From the NCBI GenBank assembly GCA_963743035.1, contig CAVUOB010000015.1, positions 1-64,000 on the forward strand: a stretch of DNA of 64,000 bases, given 5' to 3'. The notes below the pieces were generated by a model. That model was not told the origin of the DNA, searched no databases, and was given only the letters and a program-made list of their open reading frames with translations. The DNA is from PALSA-911 sp963743035. GTDB taxonomy: Bacteria > Pseudomonadota > Alphaproteobacteria > Acetobacterales > Acetobacteraceae. Numbering within the stretch: the first letter of the stretch is position 1; every line of letters starts with the position of its first letter. Positions 43,619 to 53,007 of the stretch are shown in pieces. A program made the translations under genes and the position numbers.

Positions 43619-44398
43619 ATGAAGCTGCAGCCGCAACGGTTGCTCGCGCCCGGGGAACCCGAGCCGGCGATGATCGGTCACCCCGACGGCTCCTCGCCGC
43701 TGTTTCTGGTCTGCGACCACGCCGCCAACCGCATCCCCGAACGCCTGGGCCTGCTCGGGCTGACGCCGCAGGAACTCGCCCGGCATATTGGCTGGGATAT
43801 CGGCATCTGGGAGGTGTCGCGGCGGGTCGCCGAGGCGCTGGACGCGCATCTGATCGGGCAGGCCTATTCCCGGCTGGTGATCGACTGCAACCGGCCGACG
43901 ACCAGCCCCACCTCCATCCCGGAGATCAGCGAGGCAACCGAGATACCCGGCAATATCGGCCTGGATGACCGCCAGCGCGCGGCCAGGGTGCGGGAGGTGT
44001 TCCGGCCCTACCACGACCATATCACCGCTATCCTGGACGCCCGGGAAGCGCGCCCGACCGCGCTGGTCGCCATGCACAGCTTCACCCCGGTCTACAAGGA
44101 CGCCGCGCGGCCATGGCATGCCGGCGTGCTGTTCAACCAGGATCTGGGCCTCTCGCGCATCCTGCTGGATCTGCTGCGGGCCGAGCCCGGTCTGTGCGTC
44201 GGGGAAAACGAACCCTATTCGGTGTCGAACACGTCGGACTTCACCGCGCCGGTGCATGCGGAGGCGAGGGGTCTGCCGTATCTGGAGATCGAGATCCGCC
44301 AGGACCTGATCGAGCACGCGGCGGGGCAGCAGGCCTGGGCCGAGCGGATGATCCGGCTGCTGCCGGAAGCCTGGCGCCGCTACAGCGCCGGCGCCTGA
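43619..44398 (+). CDS. N-formylglutamate amidohydrolase
   Basis: 259 residues of the FGase family. FLVCDHAANRIPERLGLLGL and ARHIGWDIGIWEVSRRVAEALDAHLI near the start, SRLVIDCNRP (about 87) and ALVAMHSFTPVYKD (about 145), with His/Asp residues that bind zinc, are the family landmarks. YLEIEIRQDLI lies near the end. It hydrolyses N-formyl-glutamate (last step of one histidine-degradation route) or related N-formyl amino acids. GGAGGA ribosome site upstream. Its 3' end overlaps the convergent cupin gene by 19 bases. Confidence 0.85.
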   Translation: MKLQPQRLLAPGEPEPAMIGHPDGSSPLFLVCDHAANRIPERLGLLGLTPQELARHIGWDIGIWEVSRRVAEALDAHLIGQAYSRLVIDCNRPTTSPTSIPEISEATEIPGNIGLDDRQRAARVREVFRPYHDHITAILDAREARPTALVAMHSFTPVYKDAARPWHAGVLFNQDLGLSRILLDLLRAEPGLCVGENEPYSVSNTSDFTAPVHAEARGLPYLEIEIRQDLIEHAAGQQAWAERMIRLLPEAWRRYSAGA

Positions 44399-44724
44399 CC
44401 GTAATGAACCGCGAGCCAGACCGTCGCCGGCTCGGATGCTGTCCACTCCACGCGATGGCGCGTGCCGGCGGGGATGGCCAGGTGATCGCCCGGGCCTAGC
44501 CGGATCGGCTCGGCGCAACCTTCCATCCGCAGCATCGCTTCTCCCTGCATCAGCAGCACCCATTCGCCGTGGTCCTGCACCAGCCACTCGCCCGGCGGGG
44601 TGGCGTGCCCGATCGAGACGATGCGTTCGATCCGCAGCCCGGGGGCGGCGAGAAGATCGATGAACTGTTCCGTGTCCAGCCGGTCGGGGACAGCGCGAAA
44701 GATATTGCCGGGAGGCGTGCTCAT
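44380..44724 (-). CDS. Cupin-domain protein
   Basis: About 114 residues, one cupin beta-barrel. GEWLVQDHGEWVLLMQGEAML and RLGPGDHLAIPAGTRHRVEWT are cupin motifs 1 and 2 with their His/Glu metal ligands (GDHLAIPAGTRHRV near the end). Small cupins of this type bind metal and a sugar, or act as dioxygenase or sensor domains; function not known here. ATG 44724 fits the domain; an ATG at 44757 adds 11 residues. Confidence 0.75.
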   Translation of the reverse strand: MSTPPGNIFRAVPDRLDTEQFIDLLAAPGLRIERIVSIGHATPPGEWLVQDHGEWVLLMQGEAMLRMEGCAEPIRLGPGDHLAIPAGTRHRVEWTASEPATVWLAVHYGQAPAL

Positions 44725-44778
44725 GCGACGGCTGGCGCGGTCGCCCCAGTCACCCACACTTCTGTCACCCGTACCGTA

Positions 44779-45144
44779 TCAGCCGCGCCGCGGCCCGAAC
44801 ACGGATTTGGCGTCGGGGCCCGGAGTCTTGCCCGCGGACATGCCGCCGAACACCGCCTGGTCGCGGTTGTCCTGCATCAGCCGGGTAACGCCCGGAATGC
44901 TCTGCAGCCCAAGACCCCCGGGAAAGCCGCTATCGGCGTCGGCTTCGATCTGCGCATAGGGCGCGCCGGCGATTTTTTCCCATTTGCCGGACGGCTTCTT
45001 GATCTCCAGGTTCGCAACCGTTGCCTTCAGAACGATCCGCACGATCGCCTCGTTCGGCCGGGCCGGCTTGGACAGGCTGGGATGGCCGTCGCGCAGGCGC
45101 CAGCCATTGGCCAGTGCCCATGTCGTGATCGCATCCTTGTCCAT
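44779..45144 (-). CDS. Hypothetical protein downstream of the RepA-like gene
   Basis: 121 residues, not recognised. Opening MDKDAITTWALANGWRLRDGHPSL suggests a small helical domain that could contact DNA; RIVLKATVANLEIKKPSGKWEKI looks like a beta hairpin. The C-terminus is low-complexity (Gly/Pro/Lys). It starts 31 bases after the RepA-like gene on the same strand, so it is the second gene of that operon, and a role in replication or copy-number control is a guess from position only. Confidence 0.55.
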   Translation of the reverse strand: MDKDAITTWALANGWRLRDGHPSLSKPARPNEAIVRIVLKATVANLEIKKPSGKWEKIAGAPYAQIEADADSGFPGGLGLQSIPGVTRLMQDNRDQAVFGGMSAGKTPGPDAKSVFGPRRG

Positions 45145-45175
45145 GGCGATGGTCCCCGTTTGCAGGATTGCGGCT

Positions 45176-46669
45176 TTATCGCCAGCCCGGCGGCGGCACT
45201 TTCTTCACGCGGCTGGTGATCTCCTCGAAGGAATCGATCTCGCCGTCCCAGAACTCATCGATCAGGTCGCGGTTCGCGTTCGCCCATGCCGCCACCCGCT
45301 CGAAGTCGCGCGCATGCAGGCCGCCGGCGATCTGCAGGATCATCGGCTCCAGCGCCAGCACGGTCACGTTGTCGGGATCGTAGCGTCCGCCCGGCGTCAC
45401 CTCGATCACCAGATTGTCCCGCCCGTTTGCCCGCTGCAGCCAGATCACCTGGTTCAGTCCGGTCAGATGCGATTTCAGGCTGATGGTCTGGCGAACCGGC
45501 TCGCGGGAAACATCGCGGGCATGCGGCGCCGGCGCCCCCGGGCGCGGCTCAGCCGGCGCGGGATTGTCGGGCACGGCAACGGATGCGCTCACGGGCGGCG
45601 GCGCGGCCAGGGAATTGGTGACGGAACTGGCGATGGAACTGGCGATCTCGGCCGCGATCTGGCGCGCCATGTCGTCTTCGGCGTCTACCTCGATCTCCGC
45701 CGGGACCATCTCCGCCGGTTCTTCCAGGGCCACGATCTCCGCCGGCGCGGGTTCCGGGCTTTCCGCCGGCGTGACGGCCGGCTTGGCCACGGGCTCTTCC
45801 ACGGATGCTTCCACTGGCGGGACCACGGCAGCCGCCGGCGGCGCGACCGGCATCCGCCGCGCGGAGACACGGCATTCCACGCCCTGCTCGCGGATCACCA
45901 GAGAGACCTGCGGGCAGAGTTCGGACACCTGGCGCAGGCATTGCTCGAACGCCGTGCGGAATTCCTCGAGCTGCTGGGAAGCCGGGGCGAAGCGCGCCAG
46001 AAGCTCTTCCCAGCTGGCGAAAGACGCAGCGCCCGCCTCGATCCTTGGCAGCAGGAAGGACAGCCAGGTATAGGCGTCGAGCGCCATCGGCGTGTCCGCG
46101 AGCACGCCGACCACGCGGCGCTCCAGCTCCACCGGCTGCGCGGCCAGGCTGGCGAAGAACTTGCTGTTGAGCCGAATGTTCGCCCGCCAGGACGGCGCGG
46201 TTCCCCGCGCGCGGCCACGCGCATCGAACATCGCCAGCGAGGGGCCGCCATCCAGCGAAACGGTGATCCTGGCGGCAAGCACGCGTTCGAGCTGATCGAG
46301 CAGCTCGCGCAGCTTCGGCCCCTTGAGATCGGGGTCGAAATTCTCCGCGAAGTCGCGCGCGCTCTCGCCGAGTTCGACCACCGGGCTGTCGGCGCGGATC
46401 GCCGCGTCGCAGATATGCATCAGCAGCAGCCGGGCAAATTTCCCGGTCGGAATGGGCTGGCCGGGTTCGCGATGTTCGCCGTCGGAATCGAGCGACGCCC
46501 CGGACTCGATCGTCACCGCGGCGGTGCCGACATCGCGCCGCCACACCCCCTTCGACGAGCGCACCGGCAGGGCCAGCTGGCAAAAGCCCGGATGCGCCCG
46601 GATGACAGCGTCAGCGGTCGGCTGCGCGTCAGCGCCGGCGATAGGACGAGGATCAGAGACGACGTTCAT
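45176..46669 (-). CDS. RepA-like replication initiator (RepA_C family) with a C-terminal extension
   Basis: About 497 residues. Residues about 70-260 match the plasmid RepA_C pattern: PTGKFARLLLMHICDAAIR (fold-defining helix), VVELGESARDFAENF, LRELLDQLERVLAARITVSL, IRLNSKFFASLAAQPVEL and the DTPMALDAYTWLSFLLPR helix. A long Ala/Pro/Glu-rich linker (about 290-380) then leads to a folded C-terminal part (about 400-497) with QVIWLQRANGRDNLVIEVTPGG and DPDNVTVLALEPM, which I do not recognise. RepA proteins of this kind initiate plasmid replication in alphaproteobacteria; chromosomal copies also occur. I see no iterons immediately upstream. Cytoplasmic, DNA-binding expected. Confidence 0.65.
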   Translation of the reverse strand: MNVVSDPRPIAGADAQPTADAVIRAHPGFCQLALPVRSSKGVWRRDVGTAAVTIESGASLDSDGEHREPGQPIPTGKFARLLLMHICDAAIRADSPVVELGESARDFAENFDPDLKGPKLRELLDQLERVLAARITVSLDGGPSLAMFDARGRARGTAPSWRANIRLNSKFFASLAAQPVELERRVVGVLADTPMALDAYTWLSFLLPRIEAGAASFASWEELLARFAPASQQLEEFRTAFEQCLRQVSELCPQVSLVIREQGVECRVSARRMPVAPPAAAVVPPVEASVEEPVAKPAVTPAESPEPAPAEIVALEEPAEMVPAEIEVDAEDDMARQIAAEIASSIASSVTNSLAAPPPVSASVAVPDNPAPAEPRPGAPAPHARDVSREPVRQTISLKSHLTGLNQVIWLQRANGRDNLVIEVTPGGRYDPDNVTVLALEPMILQIAGGLHARDFERVAAWANANRDLIDEFWDGEIDSFEEITSRVKKVPPPGWR

Positions 46670-46853
46670 GCGGAGGATAACCTGATCTAAGTCGAAATGG
46701 TCGGCCTTATGCCTTCGGATGCCGCACTGGCATGATCGGGAAAGCAGCCGTCCATGAGAATATATAGTCGATAGGCGCAATCCGGCACGAGATCAAGGGA
46801 CGGCTTGGCCCGTCAGACGCAGGTTTTCCGCCCTGTCCCGGCCTCCGACCCGG

Positions 46854-47273
46854 TCAGGCCAGCAGCTGCCAGGTGGAGGTGGCGACGGCCATGTCCTTGC
46901 CCTCGCCATCCACCATGCGGGATTCGAGGAAGTTGATGCTGCGGCCTTTCTTCAGGAAGGACGCGCTGGCCTGCACGATCCCCGAGCGCGCCGGGCGAAG
47001 GAACTGCGTGCGCATTTCCAGCGTCATTCCCACGCCGATCGCATGGGTCAGCAGATGGCCCATGGAAATGTCCAGCACCATGGCGATGATGCCGCCATGC
47101 AACGATCCCTGCGGATTGTACATGAAGTCCCGCACTGGCATTTTCACCAGGCAGGTATCCTCGCCATAGGAAATGTCGAGATCCAGGAAGCGGGCGAGAA
47201 AGAAGGTTCCGAACCCCGGCGCGTGGGTGCGCAGCGCGGTCTCTAGGGCGGTGCGAGCGGCATCTTCATCCAT
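46854..47273 (-). CDS. PaaI-type hotdog-fold thioesterase
   Basis: About 139 residues. The hotdog-fold core is clear: NPQGSLHGGIIAMVLDISMGHLLTHA (the HGG active-site loop and central helix), TLEMRTQFLRPARSGIV and RSINFLESRMVDGEGKDMAVATSTWQLL. Such enzymes hydrolyse aryl- or acyl-CoA thioesters. ATG 47273 preceded by a GAAGGA site is used; an upstream ATG at 47318 is less likely. The oxidoreductase gene is divergent. Confidence 0.8.
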   Translation of the reverse strand: MDEDAARTALETALRTHAPGFGTFFLARFLDLDISYGEDTCLVKMPVRDFMYNPQGSLHGGIIAMVLDISMGHLLTHAIGVGMTLEMRTQFLRPARSGIVQASASFLKKGRSINFLESRMVDGEGKDMAVATSTWQLLA

Positions 47274-47364
47274 GTTTCCGGCATCCTTCGCTGGCGTGAT
47301 CGGCGCAGTTTTGCCCATCCCGCCCGGCTTCGCCACACTTGGGCGAAAGCAAGGGGGAAACGAC

Positions 47365-48384
47365 ATGGACGGCAATCTGCAGATCCGGCTGGCACGCCGC
47401 CCGGTGGGCGCGCCGGTGGCGGAAGATTTCGCCTTCTCGCCGGCGCGGATGCCGATACCCGCGCCGGGCGAGCTTCTGCTGCGCATCCTGTTCCTGTCGA
47501 TGGACCCGTATATGCGCGGCCGGATCGGCGCGCCGCAACTCGGCGGCCCCGAGCCGCTGCCGCTCGGCGCCGTGGTGGAGGGCAGGGGCATCGCCGAGGT
47601 AACGGCCTCCACCGATCCGCGCTTCGCCGCCGGCGATATCGTCTATGGCGAGCTCGGCTGGCAGACCCATGCGGCGATCCCGGCCGATCGGGCCTTGAAG
47701 CTCGATCCCGCCCTGGCGCCGTTGACCGCCTGGGTCGGCCTGCTCGGCCATCCCGGCCTGACCGCGAAGGTGGGCGTCGCGCGCATCCTGCGCGTCCAGC
47801 CCGGGGAGACGGTGGTGGTCTCCGCCGCCGTCGGCGCGGTCGGCCAGGTCGCGGGCAGGCTGGCGAAGCTCGCGGGCGCGGCGCGGGTCGTCGGCGTTGC
47901 CGGTGGGGCGGCGAAATGCCGCTTCGCGGTGGAGCGGCTCGGCTATGATGCCTGCATCGACCGACACGGCGAACCCGATCTCGGCGCCGCCCTGGCGCGG
48001 GAATGCCCGGGCGGCATCGACGCCTATTTCGACAACACCGGCGGCGCGGTGCTGCAGGCGGTCTGGCCGCTGCTGAACCGCTACGGCCGCGTCGCGCTCT
48101 GCGGCCATGTCAGCGAATACAACGCCACCGGCGAGGAACGCCCCGGCCCCAACCTGGGCTCGGGCGTCGGCCGCCGGCTGCGCATCGAAGGGTTCGGCGT
48201 CGGCGACCACCTGGATCTGATGCCGGCCTGGCGGCAGGAGGCGGCCGGCCTGCTGCGGGACGGCCGGATGGTTATACAGGAAACCATCATCGATGGTTTC
48301 GCCAACACCCCGAAAGCCTTCGCCGCCATGCTGGCCGGCCAGAGCTTCGGCAAGACGATCGTGCGCGCAGCGCAGGTACCTTAA
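47365..48384 (+). CDS. NADP-dependent oxidoreductase, zinc-free MDR family (leukotriene B4 12-dehydrogenase/Qor-like)
   Basis: 339 residues. RILFLSMDPYMRGRI and VEGRGIAEV belong to the N-terminal domain. The Rossmann motif is VVVSAAVGAVGQVAGRLAKLAGA (about 150-175), with YFDNTGGAVLQAVWPLL and GHVSEYNATGEERPGP typical of the zinc-less 2-alkenal/leukotriene reductase branch. It reduces C=C bonds of enones with NADPH. The residues that ligate structural zinc in alcohol dehydrogenases are absent. AAGGGGGAAA site precedes ATG 47365. Monocistronic, divergent from the thioesterase. Confidence 0.85.
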   Translation: MDGNLQIRLARRPVGAPVAEDFAFSPARMPIPAPGELLLRILFLSMDPYMRGRIGAPQLGGPEPLPLGAVVEGRGIAEVTASTDPRFAAGDIVYGELGWQTHAAIPADRALKLDPALAPLTAWVGLLGHPGLTAKVGVARILRVQPGETVVVSAAVGAVGQVAGRLAKLAGAARVVGVAGGAAKCRFAVERLGYDACIDRHGEPDLGAALARECPGGIDAYFDNTGGAVLQAVWPLLNRYGRVALCGHVSEYNATGEERPGPNLGSGVGRRLRIEGFGVGDHLDLMPAWRQEAAGLLRDGRMVIQETIIDGFANTPKAFAAMLAGQSFGKTIVRAAQVP

Positions 48385-48413
48385 GCATGCGTGTATCGCC
48401 GGTGGCCCGAGCC

Positions 48414-49256
48414 TCAGCGCAGTAGGTCGATGACCTGCCGGGTGATCAGCCCGTCCGGCGCCTGCAGCTGATCGAGGATGTCGAAATGATCGGCCCCCGC
48501 GACCGGCAGCAGCAAGCCAGGCGCGTGCGCGCAGGCGCGCTTCGCGTGCAGCGCCCGGCTGTCGTCCACCAGCGCCGGCAGTTCCGCGGTGCCATAGGCG
48601 ATGCTCATCGGCTTCATCACCACCGGCAGGCGCAGCGGCGACAGCATCTCGATTTCGCCGTCGGCCAGCCGCAGCTTTTCGTTCAGGTAAGTGTCGCGGA
48701 TCGGGCCGAGCTCGAACACGCCGGAGATCGCCAAAGCGGCGGTCACGGCCGGGTGCGGCAGTGCCATCGCGGTCAGGTGCCCGCCGGCGGACCAGCCGGT
48801 GACGACGATCCTGCCGCCGATGCCGTGCGCGGGGCCGTGCCGCGCCAGCCAGTCCAGCGCGGAATGGATCTCCGCGACGATCTCGGTAAGCGTCGCATCC
48901 GGCGCCAGGGTGTAGCCGGGGAAAGCGGCGGACCAGCCATTCGCGCGGATGCCCTCGCACAGCACGCTCGATCCGTCGCGGCTGTTGCGCTGCCAATAGC
49001 CGCCATGGATGAACACCAGGCAGGGTGCCGCGGGATCTTCCGCCGGAAACAGGTCCCAGGCATTGCGCTCGCGCGGGCCGTAGGGGATGTCGAGCCCAGC
49101 CGGATGGCGGGCGCGCCAGGCGGCGGAGGCGGCGGTTCGCCTGGCAACGATCGCGGCGCTGTCGGCCACCGCCTCGGTGTTGTTATAGGCGGCGTCGCGC
49201 GCGGCGCGGCTCAGCCGGCCCCATTCTGTCAACGTCGTTACCGGCATTATCGTCAC
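48414..49256 (-). CDS. Alpha/beta-hydrolase of the kynurenine formamidase type, last gene of the importer operon
   Basis: 280 residues. HGGYWQRNSRD (oxyanion hole HGGxW), VTGWSAGGHLTAMAL (nucleophile), AYGTAELPALVDDSR (acid) and AGADHFDILDQL (His) make a complete active site, and YGPRERNAWDLFPAE is the entry strand. The HGGYW form is typical of arylformamidase-like hydrolases, which cleave N-formyl or carbamoyl groups. The start is a GTG (49256) overlapping the deacetylase stop; an internal ATG at 49247 is possible. As the last gene of a coupled operon with a small-molecule importer it probably acts on the imported compound. Confidence 0.75.
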   Translation of the reverse strand: MTIMPVTTLTEWGRLSRAARDAAYNNTEAVADSAAIVARRTAASAAWRARHPAGLDIPYGPRERNAWDLFPAEDPAAPCLVFIHGGYWQRNSRDGSSVLCEGIRANGWSAAFPGYTLAPDATLTEIVAEIHSALDWLARHGPAHGIGGRIVVTGWSAGGHLTAMALPHPAVTAALAISGVFELGPIRDTYLNEKLRLADGEIEMLSPLRLPVVMKPMSIAYGTAELPALVDDSRALHAKRACAHAPGLLLPVAGADHFDILDQLQAPDGLITRQVIDLLR

Positions 49257-50133
49257 GGGCTTGCCTTTTCGTACCAGTCCAGGATCTGCCGCCCCTGCCA
49301 GAACAGCGCGCCCGGCCGTTCGGCGATATGGTCGAGGATCTTCTCGAACCAGGCGATGCGGTGCGGCACGCCGCTGATATAGGGATGCACGGCCAGCCCC
49401 ATCACCTTGGCGCCCTCGGTCTCCGCCTCGGCATAGAGCCGGTCGAACTGGGCGACGCTGCGCTCGAACAACTCCTCGGCGCGGTGGTGCTGGATCATCA
49501 TCATCGGGATGTCGTTCAGCTCCACGCTATAGGGCATGGCCAGCAGCCGGCCGGTGCGGGTGCGGATCGGGCAGGGCAGATCGTCCACCACGTAGTCGGC
49601 GCAATAGCGGATGCCCGCTTCCGCCAGCAGATCCGGCGTGGCGTTGGTCTCGGTCAGGCCCGGCGCCAGCCAGCCCACCGGATCGTGCCCGCCGGCCTCG
49701 CGCAGCGTGTCGATGGCGCTGCGGATCATCGCGCGCTGGTCCTCCACCAGATGCGTGGCGATCTGGTTGTAGCCATGCACCATGAATTCCCAGCCGGCGT
49801 CGCGGCAGGCCTGCGTCACCCGCGGATAGGCCGCCGGCACGGCGCCGTTGATCGCCAGCGTCGGCGCGATGCCGTGTCGGTCCAGCGCCGCCTTCAACCG
49901 CCAGAACCCGACCCGCATGCCGTATTCATGCCATGCCCAGTTCGGCAGGTCGGGCACCACCGCGGCGTTCTGCGGCGCCGACAGCACCTGGCGCGGCGTC
50001 GCCCGGTCGATGTCCCAGCGCTCGACGTTCACCACCAGGAACACCGCCACCCGCGCATCGTCGGGCAGCGCCAGTTTCGGGCGGTCGACGCTGGCCAGAT
50101 AATCGAGCCGCTCATGCGGCTTCAGCGGCGGGA

Positions 50134-50137
<4 letters not shown>
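49253..50137 (-). CDS. Polysaccharide-deacetylase-fold hydrolase, PuuE/allantoinase-like
   Basis: 294 residues of the NodB/PuuE-type (beta/alpha) barrel. FLVVNVERWDIDRATP at the start, MRVGFWRLKAALDRHGI, APTLAINGAVPAAYPRV, EFMVHGYNQIATHLVEDQR (metal His region) and GWLAPGLTETNATPDLLAEAG are the landmarks. Relatives of this type hydrolyse cyclic ureides such as allantoin, and other amide rings, without the classic zinc set. Start is GTG 50137 overlapping the ABC-ATPase stop (GTGA), stop overlaps the next gene start. A role in opening or deacylating the imported ligand is inferred. Confidence 0.75.
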
Positions 50138-50894
<757 letters not shown>

Positions 50895-50902
<8 letters not shown>

Positions 50903-51683
50903 GTTGGGGGCTCCAGCGCAGCAGCCTTTTGCCCAGCAGCTGTACCGCCTGGTCCGACAGGAACCCGGCGATGCCGATGGTGATCATGCCGGCGATGACG
51001 ATTTCGGTGCGCGAGAGCTGGCGTGCATCCATGATCATGGCGCCGAGCCCGGTCTGCACGCCGGTCATCTCGCCGACCACGATCACCACCCAGGCGAAGC
51101 CGAGGCCGAGGCGCAGACCGGTGAACATGCCGGGCAGGGAGGCCGGCAGCACCACCTTGGGAAACATCGCCGCGCGCTTCACGCCGAGCATCGCCGCCGC
51201 CTCGAACAGCCGCGGCTCCACGCTGCGCACGCCGAAGATGGTGTTGACCAGGATCGGGAAGAACGCGCCGAGCGCCACCAGGAAGAAGGCCGAGCGGGCG
51301 CCCAGCCCGAACACGATCATCGACAGCGGCAGCCAGGCGGTGACCGGCACCGGGCGCAGCACCTGCAGCATCGGGTCCAGCAGGTCGCGCACCACCGCCA
51401 GCCGTCCGATCAGCATGCCCAGCGGCAAGGCCAGGGCCGCGGCCAGCAGGAACGCGCCATAGACCCGTCCCGCGGACGCCAGCAGATGGTTCAGCAGCGT
51501 CGCGCTGAACGCGTCGTCATAGATGCCGCCGAACGCCAGGTCCCAGAATGCCACGCCCACCTCGCCGGGCGGCGGGATCAGGCCGGGGGTGCCGCGCGTG
51601 CCCAGCCACCAGCCGAGCAGGCACAGCCCGGGCACCGCCACCGCCAGCAGCGTGCGCCTCGGGTCCAAAACGATGTGGGTCAA
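50895..51683 (-). CDS. NitT/TauT-type ABC transporter permease
   Basis: 262 residues with six predicted membrane segments and the permease EAA loop AAAMLGVKRAAMFPKVVLPASLPGMFTGLRLG (about 170-200). GRVYGAFLLAAALALPLGMLIGRL and FGLGARSAFFLVALGAFFPIL are other typical segments. No ATG lies near the beginning of the homologous region; a TTG at 51683 overlapping the upstream stop (TTGA) is the natural start and would be a coupled start. It forms the membrane channel for an aliphatic sulfonate/nitrate/pyrimidine-class ligand. Confidence 0.8.
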
Positions 51684-52628
51684 GCGGTGCGCGCCACCTC
51701 GTCGGAGAACCTGGTATCCAGGAAGGCGGCGAAATCCGGCAAGGCGCGGATCTGCTTCAATTCCAGCATCTGCTGAGCATAGGTCTTCACCTGCTGCACC
51801 ATCAGCGGCGTCATCTGCCAGTTCAGCTCCACATTGGGCACCGACACGGCGATGGCCTCGCGCTTCTGGCCGAGCTTCGCCACCGTCATGGCGATCATCT
51901 CGTCGTGGTTGGCCATCGCGAAGGCGCTGGCCTTGCGCTGGATATCCACCAGCATCCGTACGATGGCCGGGCGCTCGGCCACGGTGTCGCGATGCGTGCC
52001 GATGATCATGTTCAGGCTGCCCATCGGCGTGGAGTACGGATACTCGACGATCTTGCCGACCCCGGTGCTGACCGACACGCCAGGCGCGGGCTCGGCGCCG
52101 ACATAGGCATCCACGTCGCCGCGGGCCAGCGCGGCGTTCATTTCGCTGAAGCTGACCCGCACCGGCTGGATGTCCTTGACGCTCATGCCCTCCATCCGCA
52201 GCCGCTCCAGGATGAACACCTCCTGCGTCGATCCGGGCCAGATCGCGACCTTCCTGCCGCGCAGATCCTTCAGGCTGCTGATCGTCGCAATCCTTCGCGG
52301 CGACCACGGCCATGCCCTTGTTGCAGGCCGAGGAGATCACCACCACCGGCTCATGCGCGGCGGCGCCCAGGATGCCGGCGGCGATGCCGAAAGTGGCGAA
52401 ATCGACCGATTTCGTGACCACGGCGTTCTTGCCCTCGGTCGGGCTTTCGAACGGGATCACCTCGATTTTATAGCCGGCGGGGGTGAAGCGCTCGTAGAAA
52501 TACGGCGTGATCGAATGGATCAGCTTCAACGCCCCCATCTTGATGACCACGGGTTCATCGGCCGCAGCGGAGCGGATGAAGGGCAGGGACAGGCCGGCGG
52601 CCAGCATGGAACGGCGTTTCAGTCGCAT
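51680..52628 (-). CDS. NitT/TauT-type ABC transporter substrate-binding protein (one +1 shift as written)
   Basis: Opens MRLKRRSMLAAGLSLPFIRSAAA, a signal peptide with paired arginines. The mature protein begins DEPVVIKMGALKLIHSITP and contains FESPTEGKNAVVTKSVDFATFG, so it resembles pyrimidine/sulfonate-type binding proteins. The frame breaks near 52285 after VVAAKD, and the continuation SSLKDLRGRKVAIWPGSTQEVFILERL is one base on. Later segments DVDAYVGAEPAPG and YSTPMGSLNMIIG are ordinary for the family. About 316 residues. First gene of the five-gene operon. Confidence 0.82.
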
Positions 52629-53007
52629 GGCGATTCCCCGGATGGTTGCAGCTTGGTGGAAGGCTCGGCGTCCGATGGCAGCGGGGGACGCCTGGGATAC
52701 AGTGCAGCAAGCCCCATGCCAGATGCGTCCGCTGCCAGAGACCCGGGGCCGCGGGAACCGACCGTTTTGGGGATTTGTCGCCGAATTGGGCATTTGCCCG
52801 GTTTTAAAGCGATTGCCGGCAGGGTTTATCCATTCATGCCCCCAAACGAACGGGCGCAAACGAATGGCCCCAATGAATGGATCGACAGAGCTGGACCGCG
52901 CGCGGGATAATGCGCGGCGCGGACGTCACCAGAACGATCGCGGTGGCGGGAAAACGGAGGCCAGGGCCATGAGTTCGCTGTTGCTACTGAGGCCGGGAGG
53001 ATAGCGG
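52629..53007. other. Intergenic region with an inverted-repeat site
   Basis: Lies between the divergent binding-protein gene and the RodZ-C-like gene. A perfect 10-bp inverted repeat, ATCCATTCAT (52828-52837) and ATGAATGGAT (52873-52882), flanks two direct copies of CAAACGAA (52843-52850 and 52857-52864). A GGGC-ATTT-GCCC hairpin followed by TTTT lies just before it (about 52788-52806). No gene or RNA gene recognised; most likely a control region for one or both flanking genes. Confidence 0.5.

Noticed and set aside
43565..43622. Short upstream ORFs before N-formylglutamate amidohydrolase
   Set aside because: The gene has its own GGAGGA ribosome site, so the overlapping short frames are probably chance.
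46670..46853. Iterons upstream of the RepA-like gene
   Set aside because: I looked for repeated 17-22 base units in this gap and found none convincing.
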